The notes beneath the pieces were generated by a model, which made no database searches, was not told the DNA's origin, and saw nothing but the letters and a program-made list of their open reading frames with translations. Below are positions 17,564 to 26,540 of a DNA stretch of 64,000 bases, piece by piece; position 1 is the stretch's first letter; every line of letters starts with the position of its first letter. The position numbers and the translations under genes were made by a program. This DNA is from Salinibacillus kushneri. GTDB lineage: Bacteria > Bacillota > Bacilli > Bacillales > Alkalibacillaceae. Location of the stretch: positions 1-64,000 of the forward strand of contig NZ_FOHJ01000013.1 in NCBI RefSeq assembly GCF_900111405.1, read 5' to 3'.

Positions 17564-17944
17564 ATGAATGATTTTCTAAATGGTTTATGGAAACAGGCAA
17601 AAAAGAAGACAGGAAAATGGGCAGAAACGGTAAAAGCTGCTCTACAACGAATGCAGGGAACAGAGCACATTACCATTCACGACTTGGCCACCGTTCTCTT
17701 ATTACACCCCGAAACACAAATAAAGCAAGAGGAATATTTGAATCTAATCTTTAATGATTGCTATTTAAAACTAAATAAGTTTGAAGTTTATTTAGAAACA
17801 AAAGGCAAAAAACACCAGCAAATTCTTGGCTGCCGAATTATGAAACAGGGACAACCCCTTATCCACTATCAATCCTATCGTGCAAAAGATGACAAAATTG
17901 CATTACCTTCTGAAGTCAGTGTCTCACTTTCTCATTATTCATGA
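17564..17944 (+). CDS. protein of unknown function
   Basis: A 126-residue soluble protein from ATG 17564 (GGGAGG upstream; the longer in-frame reading has no ribosome binding site). The basic N-terminal third (WKQAKKKTGKWAETVKAALQ) is helical, followed by a mixed alpha/beta part (HDLATVLLLHPETQIKQEEY, FEVYLETKGKKHQQILGCRI) with no recognised motif. A strong terminator follows, so it is monocistronic. It diverges from patatin. Confidence 0.6.
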   Translation: MNDFLNGLWKQAKKKTGKWAETVKAALQRMQGTEHITIHDLATVLLLHPETQIKQEEYLNLIFNDCYLKLNKFEVYLETKGKKHQQILGCRIMKQGQPLIHYQSYRAKDDKIALPSEVSVSLSHYS

Positions 17945-17973
17945 AGGATGTGGAATCTTCCACATCCTTTTTC
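17944..17973 (+). terminator. terminator
   Basis: AAGGATGTGGAA and TTCCACATCCTT form a 12-bp stem followed by TTTTCC, overlapping the stop codon of the preceding gene. Confidence 0.85.
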
Positions 17974-18111
17974 CTTATAGGAGGTTGGAGATATATTCCT
18001 TTGCATATGGAAAAATAGGTGTGCTAAAATTTATTTTTCTTACATGTGTGATTGTTTGTAATTTCACAATTCAAAATGTCACAATATTTTCACCCAGAAG
18101 GAGTGTACAGC

Positions 18112-19311
18112 ATGAATAATGGAGAACCATTGATACAAGAGCCGATGGCGGTTTTTGCTTATTTAATCGCCATTGTCGGAATGATGTTTATGTTATCAAC
18201 TGTAAATAATAAAGGAATCCAGAAGTTTTTCAAATATGCACCACCTGTGATTTGGATGTATTTCTTACCGATGCTTTCCACTACCTTTGGAATTATTCCT
18301 CAAAGTTCTGATTTATATAGCTTCTTAGGTACTTATATCCTGCCTGCTGGTTTATTACTATTAATGATTAGTACCAATGTTCCGGCTACTTTTAAACTCG
18401 GGGGAAAAGCGGTTTTAGTATTTTTAGCTGGAACTTTAGGGGTGGTCATTGGAGGTCCGATTGCCATTGGCTTATTCCAGGGTATTTTACCTGAAGATAC
18501 CTGGAGAGGAGTTGGAGCCCTTGCAGGTAGCTGGATTGGCGGTTCGGCGAATATGGGAGCTATGCTTGAGGCATTTCATACACCTGATGATATTTTAAGT
18601 CCGATTATCTTAACAGATACACTGGTTGGAATCAGTTGGATGGGAGTTATGATTGCTCTTGCCAATTTCCAGGATCGATTTAACCAATGGAATAAAGCAG
18701 ATAATTCCACGATTAAAAAAGTAAACGAAGAAATTGCATCTGATATTGAAAATAATGCAAAGCCTTTGCAACTACCACAACTATTTGCGATTATCGCCAT
18801 TGCTTTTGCAGGTTCTTATCTAATTCGAATGCTTGCGAAAATGGACTTCATTCCAAAAAGTGATATTATGAATGTTTCAACCTGGACATTTATTATCATT
18901 ACAGCTATCGGAATTATTCTATCTTTTACAAAAGTTCGTAATCTCGAATATTATGGAGCCAGTAAAGTCGGGTATCTTGGGATTTTCCTTTTCCTAACAA
19001 GTATGGGAGCCCAGGCCAATCTGGCTGATATTGTAGAAGCACCGCAATTTATTTTAATGGGAGCCGTATGGCTTTCGATTCATATTATCACGATATTTAC
19101 AGCTGCACGACTACTCAAAGCCCCATTATTCTTCGTTGCAGTTGGTTCTCAAGGAAACATTGGAGGAACAAGCTCCGCCCCCATTGTTGCCTCTGTATTC
19201 CAACCAGCTTTAGCCCCAGTTGGTTTATTAATGGGAATACTAGGTACTATTGTTGGAACTTACGCCGGCTTGTTAACAGGTAAATTGGCGCAAATGGTGA
19301 TTGGTGGATAA
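18112..19311 (+). CDS. DUF819 family membrane transporter (YjcL-like)
   Basis: A 399-residue polytopic membrane protein with about ten helices, starting at ATG 18112 (AAGGAG upstream). It has the DUF819/YjcL inverted-repeat pattern, including glycine-rich re-entrant-type segments GALAGSWIGGSANMGAM and VGSQGNIGGTSSAPIVASVF. These resemble each other and probably form the transport site in two halves. The substrate is not established for the family. The gene is flanked by terminators, so it is a single-gene unit. Confidence 0.85.
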   Translation: MNNGEPLIQEPMAVFAYLIAIVGMMFMLSTVNNKGIQKFFKYAPPVIWMYFLPMLSTTFGIIPQSSDLYSFLGTYILPAGLLLLMISTNVPATFKLGGKAVLVFLAGTLGVVIGGPIAIGLFQGILPEDTWRGVGALAGSWIGGSANMGAMLEAFHTPDDILSPIILTDTLVGISWMGVMIALANFQDRFNQWNKADNSTIKKVNEEIASDIENNAKPLQLPQLFAIIAIAFAGSYLIRMLAKMDFIPKSDIMNVSTWTFIIITAIGIILSFTKVRNLEYYGASKVGYLGIFLFLTSMGAQANLADIVEAPQFILMGAVWLSIHIITIFTAARLLKAPLFFVAVGSQGNIGGTSSAPIVASVFQPALAPVGLLMGILGTIVGTYAGLLTGKLAQMVIGG

Positions 19312-19344
19312 AGCTCTCAACATTAAGTTACAATCTTACTTCTT

Positions 19345-19376
19345 AAAAAGATCGCCTATGAAAAGGCGATCTTTTT
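19345..19376 (+). terminator. terminator
   Basis: AAAAAGATCGCC and GGCGATCTTTTT, a 12-bp stem with a T tract, ends the DUF819 gene. Confidence 0.85.
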
Positions 19377-19450
19377 TATTGGCTGAAAAACAGTACAGAT
19401 TTATTTTTTCCATACAAATTCATATTTTTTACGATATTTATCAGTAGTAA

Positions 19451-19488
19451 AAAACCAAAAAAAGAGAATAAGCCTATGCCTATTCTCT
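19451..19488 (-). terminator. dapA terminator
   Basis: AGAGAATA and TATTCTCT arms (19463-19470, 19481-19488); the minus-strand tail is T-rich. It lies directly past the dapA stop. Confidence 0.75.
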
Positions 19489-19499
19489 AACCATAATTA

Positions 19500-20396
19500 T
19501 CATCCAGCAACTTCATTCGTTCCAATTTGATGATTAGCCAATACTTTGTACAATGAAGCTCGTTCCGTATCATTTAAAGGCACAAGCGGCAAACGTACAC
19601 TTCCCACTGGTATTCCAATTCGATTTAAAGCTTCTTTTACAGGTGTTGGACTAGGTGCTGCAAACAACTCCTTCATTAACGGCAGAATATGGCGATGGAT
19701 GGCTGCAGCATTAGCCACATCTCCGTTTTTATAATGATTAATCATTTGCTGCATCTCATTACCAATCACATGTGAAGATACCGATACAATACCTGTTCCT
19801 CCTACAGAAAGATGTGGTAATGTCTGACTATCTTCACCACTATAAACCGTAAATTCATCCGGGGTATGTGTAACAATCTGAGTGACTCGATCTAAGTCTC
19901 CACTCGCTTCTTTTATAGATACAATATTCGCAATTTGTGATAAACGACTAATGGTTTCCACTTCCATATTTACAACGCTTCGTCCAGGAATATTATACAG
20001 CATAATCGGAAGTTGGGTACTCTCCGCAATCGTATGGAAATGCTGATACATTCCTTCCTGAGAAGGCTTGTTGTAATATGGGGTTACAAGCAGTACTCCA
20101 TCTACACCCATTTCTTCTGCTTCTTTTGTTAAATCAATGGTAGCTTGTGTATTATTAGAACCTGTTCCGGCAATAACCGGCACTCTTCCATCTACTACAT
20201 CCACAACAAACTGGAAAAGCCTTACTTTTTCATCATGTGATAAGGTTGGAGATTCACCTGTTGTCCCCGCAACGACTAAACCGTCCGAACCATTAGCGAT
20301 TAAATAATTGACTAATCCTCTCGTTGCCTCCAAATCCAGATTATCATTTTGATCAAATGGTGTTACCATAGCTGTTAATACTTGACCGAAATTCAT
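19500..20396 (-). CDS. dapA: 4-hydroxy-tetrahydrodipicolinate synthase
   Basis: A 298-residue class I aldolase-fold enzyme. It condenses pyruvate with aspartate semialdehyde, the first step of the lysine/diaminopimelate/dipicolinate branch. The Schiff-base Lys is in IVSIKEASGDLDRV, the Tyr in MLYNIPGRSV, and the TTGE motif in VVAGTTGESPTLS. The start is taken at ATG 20396, since a longer in-frame reading would run through the riboswitch terminator. Expression should be switched by the lysine riboswitch upstream. It is monocistronic, with terminators on both sides. Confidence 0.96.
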   Translation of the reverse strand: MNFGQVLTAMVTPFDQNDNLDLEATRGLVNYLIANGSDGLVVAGTTGESPTLSHDEKVRLFQFVVDVVDGRVPVIAGTGSNNTQATIDLTKEAEEMGVDGVLLVTPYYNKPSQEGMYQHFHTIAESTQLPIMLYNIPGRSVVNMEVETISRLSQIANIVSIKEASGDLDRVTQIVTHTPDEFTVYSGEDSQTLPHLSVGGTGIVSVSSHVIGNEMQQMINHYKNGDVANAAAIHRHILPLMKELFAAPSPTPVKEALNRIGIPVGSVRLPLVPLNDTERASLYKVLANHQIGTNEVAG

Positions 20397-20440
20397 AGCT
20401 TCACACCCTTTTTCTAAGGATTTTTTAGGTGTGGAGGACC

Positions 20441-20475
20441 AAAATAAAAAGCAACAACGAGAGAGCCGCTGTTGC
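20441..20475 (-). terminator. intrinsic terminator of the lysine riboswitch
   Basis: GCAACAGCG and CGTTGTTGC arms followed on the minus strand by TTTTTATTTTGG, between the aptamer and dapA. Confidence 0.8.
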
Positions 20476-20504
20476 AAATAGAACATATACCAGTTCTAAA
20501 GCAT

Positions 20505-20677
20505 TAGATAGCCCTCCATATAGTCTCCTATATGACAGTCCTGCCTTTATTCAAAAACAGAACCAGCTTCAGGATAATGAGACTCCCTCCACTTCGGCAG
20601 ATTCCCCTTTTCCCATGCTTCAGCGGAGCTCATTCTCCTCCACATGAGTAATCATGGTCTCTGCACCTCTATCCTTA
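20505..20677 (-). promoter_or_regulatory. lysine riboswitch (L-box) of dapA
   Basis: The minus-strand leader carries the L-box signature in order: GATAGAGGTGCAGAG, GGGGAATCTGCCGAAG, TGAATAAAGGCAGGACTGTC and GGAGGGCTATCT, the last pairing with the 5' GATAG to close P1. It lines up closely with the B. subtilis lysC leader as I remember it. Together with the terminator at 20441-20475 it should stop dapA transcription when lysine is abundant. Confidence 0.92.
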
Positions 20678-20817
20678 CTTCAAATATATTGAAAATAAGA
20701 ATGTATACGATTATTACGTATAACATAACAGAAATAAAACGATTTAACAAGGATATTTTTGTTTTTTTAAGGATTTTTTATCTCACAGCTTGTGTTCTAC
20801 CTTATTTATTTGGCTTA

Positions 20818-22308
20818 CTAGCCTTCATTTACTGTTTGGGTTGTCGATGTCGTTACTTGTTGGTCAGTTTTCTCTTTCCTCCCTTTCTTTTCTAAAAAGA
20901 ACGAAAGAAGCATACCGCCAAACGATAATACAGAAGCTAAAATAAAGGCTTGATTATATCCGCTAAGAGAAGCTTGATTCATCACTTGTTGTTGAGCTTC
21001 AGCCTGCGTTAGACCCTGTAAGCCTTGCATATTTGGTTCATAATTTTTTGCAGCTGTTGTCATAACCGTCATGAGAATTGCCGTTCCAATGGACCCGGAT
21101 ACTTGTTGCATCGTGTTAGCCATTGCTGAACCATGGGCATTCCATTCTTGTGGCAACTGATTTAGACCACTTGTCATAACAGGCATCATAGCCATTGATA
21201 AACCAAACATTCGAATGGCATAGATAACAGATAGGAATACGAATGAAGTATCCATAGATAAATTTGTAAACATAAAAGTGGTTATTCCTACAATAGTAAG
21301 TCCAGTAACAGCCAATTTTTTAGCACCGATTTTATCAAACAATGATCCTACAATTGGAGACATAATCCCCATAACGATAGCACCCGGCAATAGCATTAAA
21401 CCAGATTCTAGTGGACTAAATCCACGTGTATTTTGCATGTATAACGGGAGCATGGTCTCTGCACCAATCATTGACATTATCACCACCATGGTGACAATTA
21501 ATGCTATGGTAAAACGGCTAAATTTAAATACTTTAAACTCTAACATCGGTGTTTTCAACTTCAACTGGCGCCAAATAAACAAGGCGATAATTACAGCTCC
21601 ACCCAATATAGTGGTAAGCACAGTCTTATCTGTCCAACCATCTTCACCTGCGCTACTGAAACCAAATAATAACCCACCAAATCCAAATGAAGATAAGAGA
21701 ATGGATAAAACATCAATTTTAGGATAGGTTAATTTTGTAACATTTTTCACTGCAAAATAAGCGAACACAAGATTTAAAATCGCAATAGGTAACACTACGT
21801 AAAACAAAGACCGCCAGGAGAAATATTCTAAAAGCCACCCTGAAAGTGTTGGACCAATAGCAGGTGCAAAGGCAATGACCAGACCTGCAAAACCCATTGC
21901 TCCTCCTCGTTTATCAACAGGAAAAATCGTAAGAACTACTGTCATCATAAGTGGAAGCATGACCCCGGATCCCACGGCCTGGATTACCCGAGCCGTAAGT
22001 AATAGTGGAAAGGTATGAGAAATAGAAGCTACTAATGTTCCCAAAGTAAAAATACTAATGGCCGTTAAAAATATCTTTCTCGTACTAAAACGCTCAATTA
22101 AAAAAGCTGAAATAGGTATCATAACCCCATTGGTAAGTAAAAAGGCTGTCGTTAACCATTGAACTTTATTTTCAGTTATTCCAAAGTCATTCATAATTTT
22201 TGGCAGCGCTGTTGCCAATAAGGTTTCATTAAGTAAAGCAAAGAAAGCACCAATAAGCATAACCGCAATCATTGGGCCTTTTTTAAACTCTTGTTGTGTT
22301 TCCGTCAT
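20818..22308 (-). CDS. DHA2-family multidrug efflux transporter (EmrB/QacA type)
   Basis: A 496-residue MFS proton antiporter with about 14 predicted helices, exporting drugs or other amphiphiles. The DHA2 hallmarks are LNETLLATALPKIMNDFG (helix 1, motif D1), WLTTAFLLTNGVMIPISAFL, and the motif C region of helix 5 (GFAGLVIAFAPAIGPTLSGW). It resembles LmrB/MdrP of Bacillus. The C-terminus is basic and polar. AGGAGG precedes the ATG. No regulator gene is adjacent, but the promoter carries an operator-like palindrome. Confidence 0.9.
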   Translation of the reverse strand: MTETQQEFKKGPMIAVMLIGAFFALLNETLLATALPKIMNDFGITENKVQWLTTAFLLTNGVMIPISAFLIERFSTRKIFLTAISIFTLGTLVASISHTFPLLLTARVIQAVGSGVMLPLMMTVVLTIFPVDKRGGAMGFAGLVIAFAPAIGPTLSGWLLEYFSWRSLFYVVLPIAILNLVFAYFAVKNVTKLTYPKIDVLSILLSSFGFGGLLFGFSSAGEDGWTDKTVLTTILGGAVIIALFIWRQLKLKTPMLEFKVFKFSRFTIALIVTMVVIMSMIGAETMLPLYMQNTRGFSPLESGLMLLPGAIVMGIMSPIVGSLFDKIGAKKLAVTGLTIVGITTFMFTNLSMDTSFVFLSVIYAIRMFGLSMAMMPVMTSGLNQLPQEWNAHGSAMANTMQQVSGSIGTAILMTVMTTAAKNYEPNMQGLQGLTQAEAQQQVMNQASLSGYNQAFILASVLSFGGMLLSFFLEKKGRKEKTDQQVTTSTTQTVNEG

Positions 22309-22482
22309 TTTACTACCTCCTAATCCTATTTGTTCTCGTATCTCAGTTGAAACCTTTCCTATTTAGCATTTATTCAGGCGGTAAAACGTTAAAACGCCGT
22401 CATGGATATTGATATCATCATCACTTAGACAGTCACTTAAAAAGTCTTTTATACCAATAAAAAACCAATCAGTCACAACGAA

Positions 22483-22496
22483 TGACTATTTGGTCA
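22483..22496 (-). promoter_or_regulatory. operator candidate for the drug exporter
   Basis: TGACTATTTGGTCA is an interrupted palindrome (TGAC..GTCA) starting about ten bases downstream of the -10 element, near the expected transcription start. A similar half site, CAGTCAC, lies at 22469-22475. The sequence recalls operators of TetR-type LmrA/QdoR repressors. Confidence 0.55.
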
Positions 22497-22504
22497 CGAT
22501 ATGT

Positions 22505-22533
22505 ATCATACCTACTATCCAATCATTTGTCAA
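22505..22533 (-). promoter_or_regulatory. strong sigma-A promoter of the drug exporter
   Basis: Minus strand TTGACA (22528-22533), exactly 17 bases, TATGAT (22505-22510): a near-consensus promoter. Confidence 0.85.
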
Positions 22534-22610
22534 CAAAAAATTCCACAAAAAATTAAAGGACTTCATTTAAAGCTAACAAACAGAAGAAAGATAAATGGAG
22601 AAATCAACGT

Positions 22611-22639
22611 AAAAAAACTAAGCCCTTAAGGACTTAGCT
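22611..22639 (-). terminator. terminator of the P-II/DUF1538 operon
   Basis: CTAAG...CTTAG hairpin with a run of T on the minus strand, eight bases past the P-II gene stop. Confidence 0.7.
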
Positions 22640-22646
22640 ATAAAGT

Positions 22647-23387
22647 CTATTTTTTTACCTCATTATACTTTTCATTTACCATGTGATTTAAAAGATGATT
22701 AATCCCTACCGTACGTTCAACTTCCATTACAAAGGCAATTCCTTTTCCAGGTTTATTTAACTCACCTTCTTCTTCTATAGCTTCCAGTACGTCGTTCGTT
22801 TTATCCCGGCTTATTAAAGTTAATACCACTTCTTTTTCCGGCTCAATTAAAATATTAAAAAGTTTTGCCTTCTCATGAATGCCTGTGCCACGTCCGTTAA
22901 TTATAGTACCACCTTCAGCACCAGCAGATTTAGAGGCTTCTACAACCTGATCCGAATCACCTTTATTTACAATCGTTACAATAAGGTCATATAACACCTT
23001 TTGATCTTCTAACATATCGCTTACCCCCTCTTCCTCTGAGGCTTCCCTATCCACCTCAAAGCCTAGCATATGGCAAACACCTGCAATGTTTTTTGTATCT
23101 AATACAAAGCCAATCCCTTGTCTTGGCTGATTCAGATTTACTGATTCTGTTATCGCTTTTAAAACGCTTTCATATATATCATTTGGAACGAGGGTTAAGA
23201 TTATAGCTCTTTCACGTTCCACAGGGATCCCTAATACTCTTCTTTTTTCATTCATTTTTATACCATTTCCCAAAAGGGTGGTGCCCCCCTGGGCCCCAGC
23301 ATTTTTGGATTCCTGAATAATTTTTTTCGCTTTATCCTTCTTTACGATGGTGACGATTACCTTTTGACCCTGATTCAAAATCGTCAT
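22647..23387 (-). CDS. tandem P-II-like regulatory protein
   Basis: A 246-residue protein with two P-II/GlnB-like ferredoxin-fold repeats (about 1-115 and 130-240). The repeats share an internal pattern: VTIVKKDKAKKIIQESKNAG against VTIVNKGDSDQVVEASKSAG, then AQGGTTLLGNG against AEGGTIINGRG, then PRQGIGFVLD against PGKGIAFVME. The GxGI motif between halves is the usual nucleotide-contact region of the family; no uridylylation T-loop tyrosine is obvious. It overlaps the DUF1538 gene by four bases and is the last gene of a three-gene operon. It is probably a cytosolic regulator of the membrane pair, sensing a nucleotide. Confidence 0.85.
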   Translation of the reverse strand: MTILNQGQKVIVTIVKKDKAKKIIQESKNAGAQGGTTLLGNGIKMNEKRRVLGIPVERERAIILTLVPNDIYESVLKAITESVNLNQPRQGIGFVLDTKNIAGVCHMLGFEVDREASEEEGVSDMLEDQKVLYDLIVTIVNKGDSDQVVEASKSAGAEGGTIINGRGTGIHEKAKLFNILIEPEKEVVLTLISRDKTNDVLEAIEEEGELNKPGKGIAFVMEVERTVGINHLLNHMVNEKYNEVKK

Positions 23388-24112
23388 TCCTGCCTCTTCT
23401 CCTTTCTACCGAATAAAATTCCCAACGTCAAAACAGATAGAATCGGAGCGAGTGCAACTAAAGCGACCATTCCGAAACCATCAAGAAGAGGATTACGCCC
23501 TTCCGTAACAGAGGAAATACCTACAAACATCGCTAATATAAATGTTGCAGTCATTGGGCCAGTGGCAACACCGCCCGAATCGAAAGCAATTAACGTAAAG
23601 ACTTTTGAAGAGTAGTTTATCATGATTAACGCTATTATATAACCTGGCAGAATAAAATACCATAGGGAAATTCCATAAATAATTCGAATCATGGATAAAG
23701 CAACAGCTAACCCAACTCCAATAGATAAGGTATAAAGCAGCACCTTTTGAGGAATATAACCAGCCGATACCCTTTCAACCTGTCGATTTAAGACGGCTAC
23801 CGCCGGTTCAGCATAAACAGCGAAAAACCCTAGAATAAATCCTACGAGAATAAGAAACCATTTGTGTGGGAAGGTGCCTAATTTTTCTCCCATTATTTCA
23901 CCAACTGGAAGAAAACCGATGTGTACACCCTGTAAAAAGAAAGCTAAACCAAAATATGATAGTAAGAAGCCTATTCCAATATCCTTAAACCTTCGAATAG
24001 GTAATTTTAAAAAGAAAACCTGAAAAAATAAGAAGACAATCAAAAGTGGTGACAGGGCCATGGTGACATCAACGAGCACATCACCAAAACCTTGAAATAT
24101 GTGTATATTCAT
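23384..24112 (-). CDS. DUF1538 membrane protein, second of a pair
   Basis: A 242-residue polytopic membrane protein, about seven helices, with family landmarks LQGVHIGFLPVGEIMGEKLG and YAEPAVAVLNRQVERVSAGY, and FDSGGVATGPMTATFIL late in the chain. It is a sequence relative of the upstream gene, which shares the same three landmarks, so the pair arose by duplication. DUF1538 pairs have been described, as I recall, as the cation/proton antiporter UmpAB of halophiles. ATGA overlaps on both sides show tight translational coupling. Confidence 0.85.
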   Translation of the reverse strand: MNIHIFQGFGDVLVDVTMALSPLLIVFLFFQVFFLKLPIRRFKDIGIGFLLSYFGLAFFLQGVHIGFLPVGEIMGEKLGTFPHKWFLILVGFILGFFAVYAEPAVAVLNRQVERVSAGYIPQKVLLYTLSIGVGLAVALSMIRIIYGISLWYFILPGYIIALIMINYSSKVFTLIAFDSGGVATGPMTATFILAMFVGISSVTEGRNPLLDGFGMVALVALAPILSVLTLGILFGRKEKRQE

Positions 24113-24801
24113 CCGTAGATAACCCCCAATAACAGGACCGATAAGATGGGACCGATAGATGCAAGCCCAATAAGCCCAAATCCATCTCTAGAGGCTGATT
24201 TTCCTCGCAGGACAGATGCCACCCCTAATCCTAATGACAGAATAAAAGGAACCGTTAATGGACCCGTTGTGACTCCACCTGAATCAAAGGAGATGGGAAC
24301 GAAAGTCGGGGGTGTGAAAGCAGCCAATAAGAATACGAGGCCATAACCAACAGCAAGCAAATACACTATCTTAACATTAAATATAATACGAAATATGGCT
24401 AATGAGACAAAAATCCCTACCCCTAGAGCCACAGACAAAATCAAGATACTCTGGGGGATTTCTCCATTTGAGACCTGATCAATCTGCGTCGATAAAACCC
24501 GCACATCAGGCTCTGCTATTGTAACCACAACGCCTAAAACAAAAGCGAAAAAGAGAATCATCAACAGGCTTCGAGTCTTGGATAATGCCGAGCCAATCAT
24601 TTCCCCTACAGGCTGTAATCCTACATTTACACCTAACAAAAACAAAATAAGGCCAACACTAACTAAAACCGAACCAATTAGAAACTGGATAAATAATTCC
24701 ATAGGAAGCCATATAATGGTAAATTGCAAGGCTGTAACCACTAATGTAATCGGTAAAACAGAATGAATCACTTCCATAACAGTCTCTTTAATATTCTCCA
24801 T
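24109..24801 (-). CDS. DUF1538 membrane protein, first of a pair
   Basis: A 230-residue polytopic membrane protein with LGVNVGLQPVGEMIGSALSK, IAEPDVRVLSTQIDQVSNGE and FDSGGVTTGPLTVPFILSLG, the same three landmarks as its downstream partner. ATG 24801 is chosen because AAGGAAGG lies six bases upstream. The acidic residue and proline in AEP and the FDSGG stretch are likely to be in the ion path. The roughly 320 bases upstream up to moeA hold only the moeA terminator, and no promoter is obvious. Confidence 0.85.
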   Translation of the reverse strand: MENIKETVMEVIHSVLPITLVVTALQFTIIWLPMELFIQFLIGSVLVSVGLILFLLGVNVGLQPVGEMIGSALSKTRSLLMILFFAFVLGVVVTIAEPDVRVLSTQIDQVSNGEIPQSILILSVALGVGIFVSLAIFRIIFNVKIVYLLAVGYGLVFLLAAFTPPTFVPISFDSGGVTTGPLTVPFILSLGLGVASVLRGKSASRDGFGLIGLASIGPILSVLLLGVIYG

Positions 24802-25092
24802 ATAAAACCTTCCTTCAAGTTGTGATGTAATGTGTCCTGGTGGTAAATACATTCTTACTGGAAAAATAAAGCAGATGCATAAATAACAGAATTTTTATGC
24901 ATGGTGCAGAAGTTTTAAAAACCATAGAGGACTCTGTGAAATCCTTATGAAGTTCATCAGGAAATAAAGCTTAAAATACTCACCTGGAAATGAGGGATAA
25001 ACTTGAGGTCAAACCTTTACTACTATTATATTAACAGAAATATAAGAAAATTCTCTATTCATTTGCACAAATGCTTACCCTCTCACGAAATA

Positions 25093-25122
25093 AAGGATGT
25101 AAAGAGGAATCCCTACATCCTT
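25093..25122 (-). terminator. moeA terminator
   Basis: GGATGTA and TACATCC arms around a 12-base loop at the moeA stop codon. Confidence 0.6.
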
Positions 25123-26380
25123 ATACCGGTATAACATTGACTTTTTCACCCGCCTTCATCCCCGTTTTGGTAGGTGGAATGACAATGAGCGCATTGGTAT
25201 CTTTCATGGATAAAAGTGCACTGGATTGATCGAGTCCAACGGGTTGTGCCCACAGTTCTCCATCCTTTACTTCATAATATCCTCGTAAAAAACGGGGGAA
25301 AGCATTTACTTTTGTATAATTCACTTTCAAATAGGCTGTTTGTTTGTCCTGAACTCCCAGTCCACCAAGCATTCGTTCGATGGAAGGCTTTACAAATAGT
25401 TCAAAACCAACATAGCTGGCCCCTGGATTTCCCGATAAACCAAATAGGATTTTATCTCGGAATACACCTGCTGTAGTTACACTGCCTGGACGCATTTGAA
25501 CTTTATTAAACAACGTCTTTCCTTCCCAATTGAGAAATATGTCTGTCATAATATCATAATCTCCAACAGAGACTCCACCTGTTGTTATGATCATATCCAA
25601 TTCCTGATTTGCCAAAAGGGATTGCAATTTTTTCCTGGCAGCATCCACATCATCAGGAAATTTTTCAATTATAACAGGCTCTCCACCATTATGCTGAATT
25701 TGTCCTGCTATCATATATGTATTGCTATTACGAATTTTGCCCATTTCTAATGGTTCATCTACTTCCAGTAATTCCGTACCAGTAGATAAAACAGCTATTT
25801 GGGGTTTCTTATAAACGGGTACCTGTGAAAATCCTAAAGAAGATAAGACAGCCATCGCACCTGGGTTAACCTCTGTTCCTTTAGTTAAAAGGACTTCTCC
25901 TTCAGCTGTTTCCTCCCCAATCGGTGTAATATTTTTTCCCGATTGAATCGGTTTGGTGAATTTTACATAAGTGCTTCCGTTCCTTTCTTCCTGCTCCGTT
26001 GCTTCTAGCATGATTACACTATCTGCTTCTTCTGGTACCATGGCTCCAGTCATGATTCGGGCCGTTTGTCCACTTTCAAGCCGCCGACCTGGTACCTCGC
26101 CACAAGGAATATCATCGACAAGTTTTAAGTAAACCGGGGATTGTTTAGAGGCCTGTTCTACATCTTTAGATTGTACTGCATATCCATCATAACCAGAACG
26201 ACGAAAATGCGGAACGGGATGCGAGGTCTGTATGTCCTCAGAAAGCGTTCTTTTTAAAGATTTTTCAAGTGAAACCTTTTCTGTTTTAGCCTTAGATATG
26301 TACGAAATAATGGATTGAAGAGCATCCTCCACTTTAACTGCTTTACGACGAAATCTTGTTAATGGCTGATTTTCACTCAT
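25121..26380 (-). CDS. moeA: molybdopterin molybdenumtransferase
   Basis: A 419-residue MoeA that inserts molybdate into adenylated molybdopterin. Domain order is normal: N-terminal domains (KVSLEKSLKRTLSEDIQTSH, VPHFRRSGYDGYAV, TARIMTGAMVPEEADSVIML), the MoCF-binding core (KPQIAVLSTGTEL, IITTGGVSVGDYD, KVQMRPGSVTTAG, FGLSGNPGASYVGFE) and the C-terminal beta domain. ATG 26380 (AAAGGGAG upstream) is preferred over the longer frame. It diverges from moaB, with the shared regulatory region between. Confidence 0.95.
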   Translation of the reverse strand: MSENQPLTRFRRKAVKVEDALQSIISYISKAKTEKVSLEKSLKRTLSEDIQTSHPVPHFRRSGYDGYAVQSKDVEQASKQSPVYLKLVDDIPCGEVPGRRLESGQTARIMTGAMVPEEADSVIMLEATEQEERNGSTYVKFTKPIQSGKNITPIGEETAEGEVLLTKGTEVNPGAMAVLSSLGFSQVPVYKKPQIAVLSTGTELLEVDEPLEMGKIRNSNTYMIAGQIQHNGGEPVIIEKFPDDVDAARKKLQSLLANQELDMIITTGGVSVGDYDIMTDIFLNWEGKTLFNKVQMRPGSVTTAGVFRDKILFGLSGNPGASYVGFELFVKPSIERMLGGLGVQDKQTAYLKVNYTKVNAFPRFLRGYYEVKDGELWAQPVGLDQSSALLSMKDTNALIVIPPTKTGMKAGEKVNVIPV

Positions 26381-26540
26381 CAAATCTCCCTTTCTATTAA
26401 TAGAGTCAGGAAAGTCCAAGCATTTTTCATCCCCTTGGTACCATTTTAATGCTATTACTATTTTATCATTCTCCTATCTTCAAAAGAACTACCGATTATA
26501 ATAAACTGTGAATATATAGTAAATATTAGGAGGAATAAAA

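Noticed and set aside
20396-20486. Longer N-terminus for dapA
   Set aside because: It would translate the riboswitch terminator; the internal ATG gives the normal DapA start and length.
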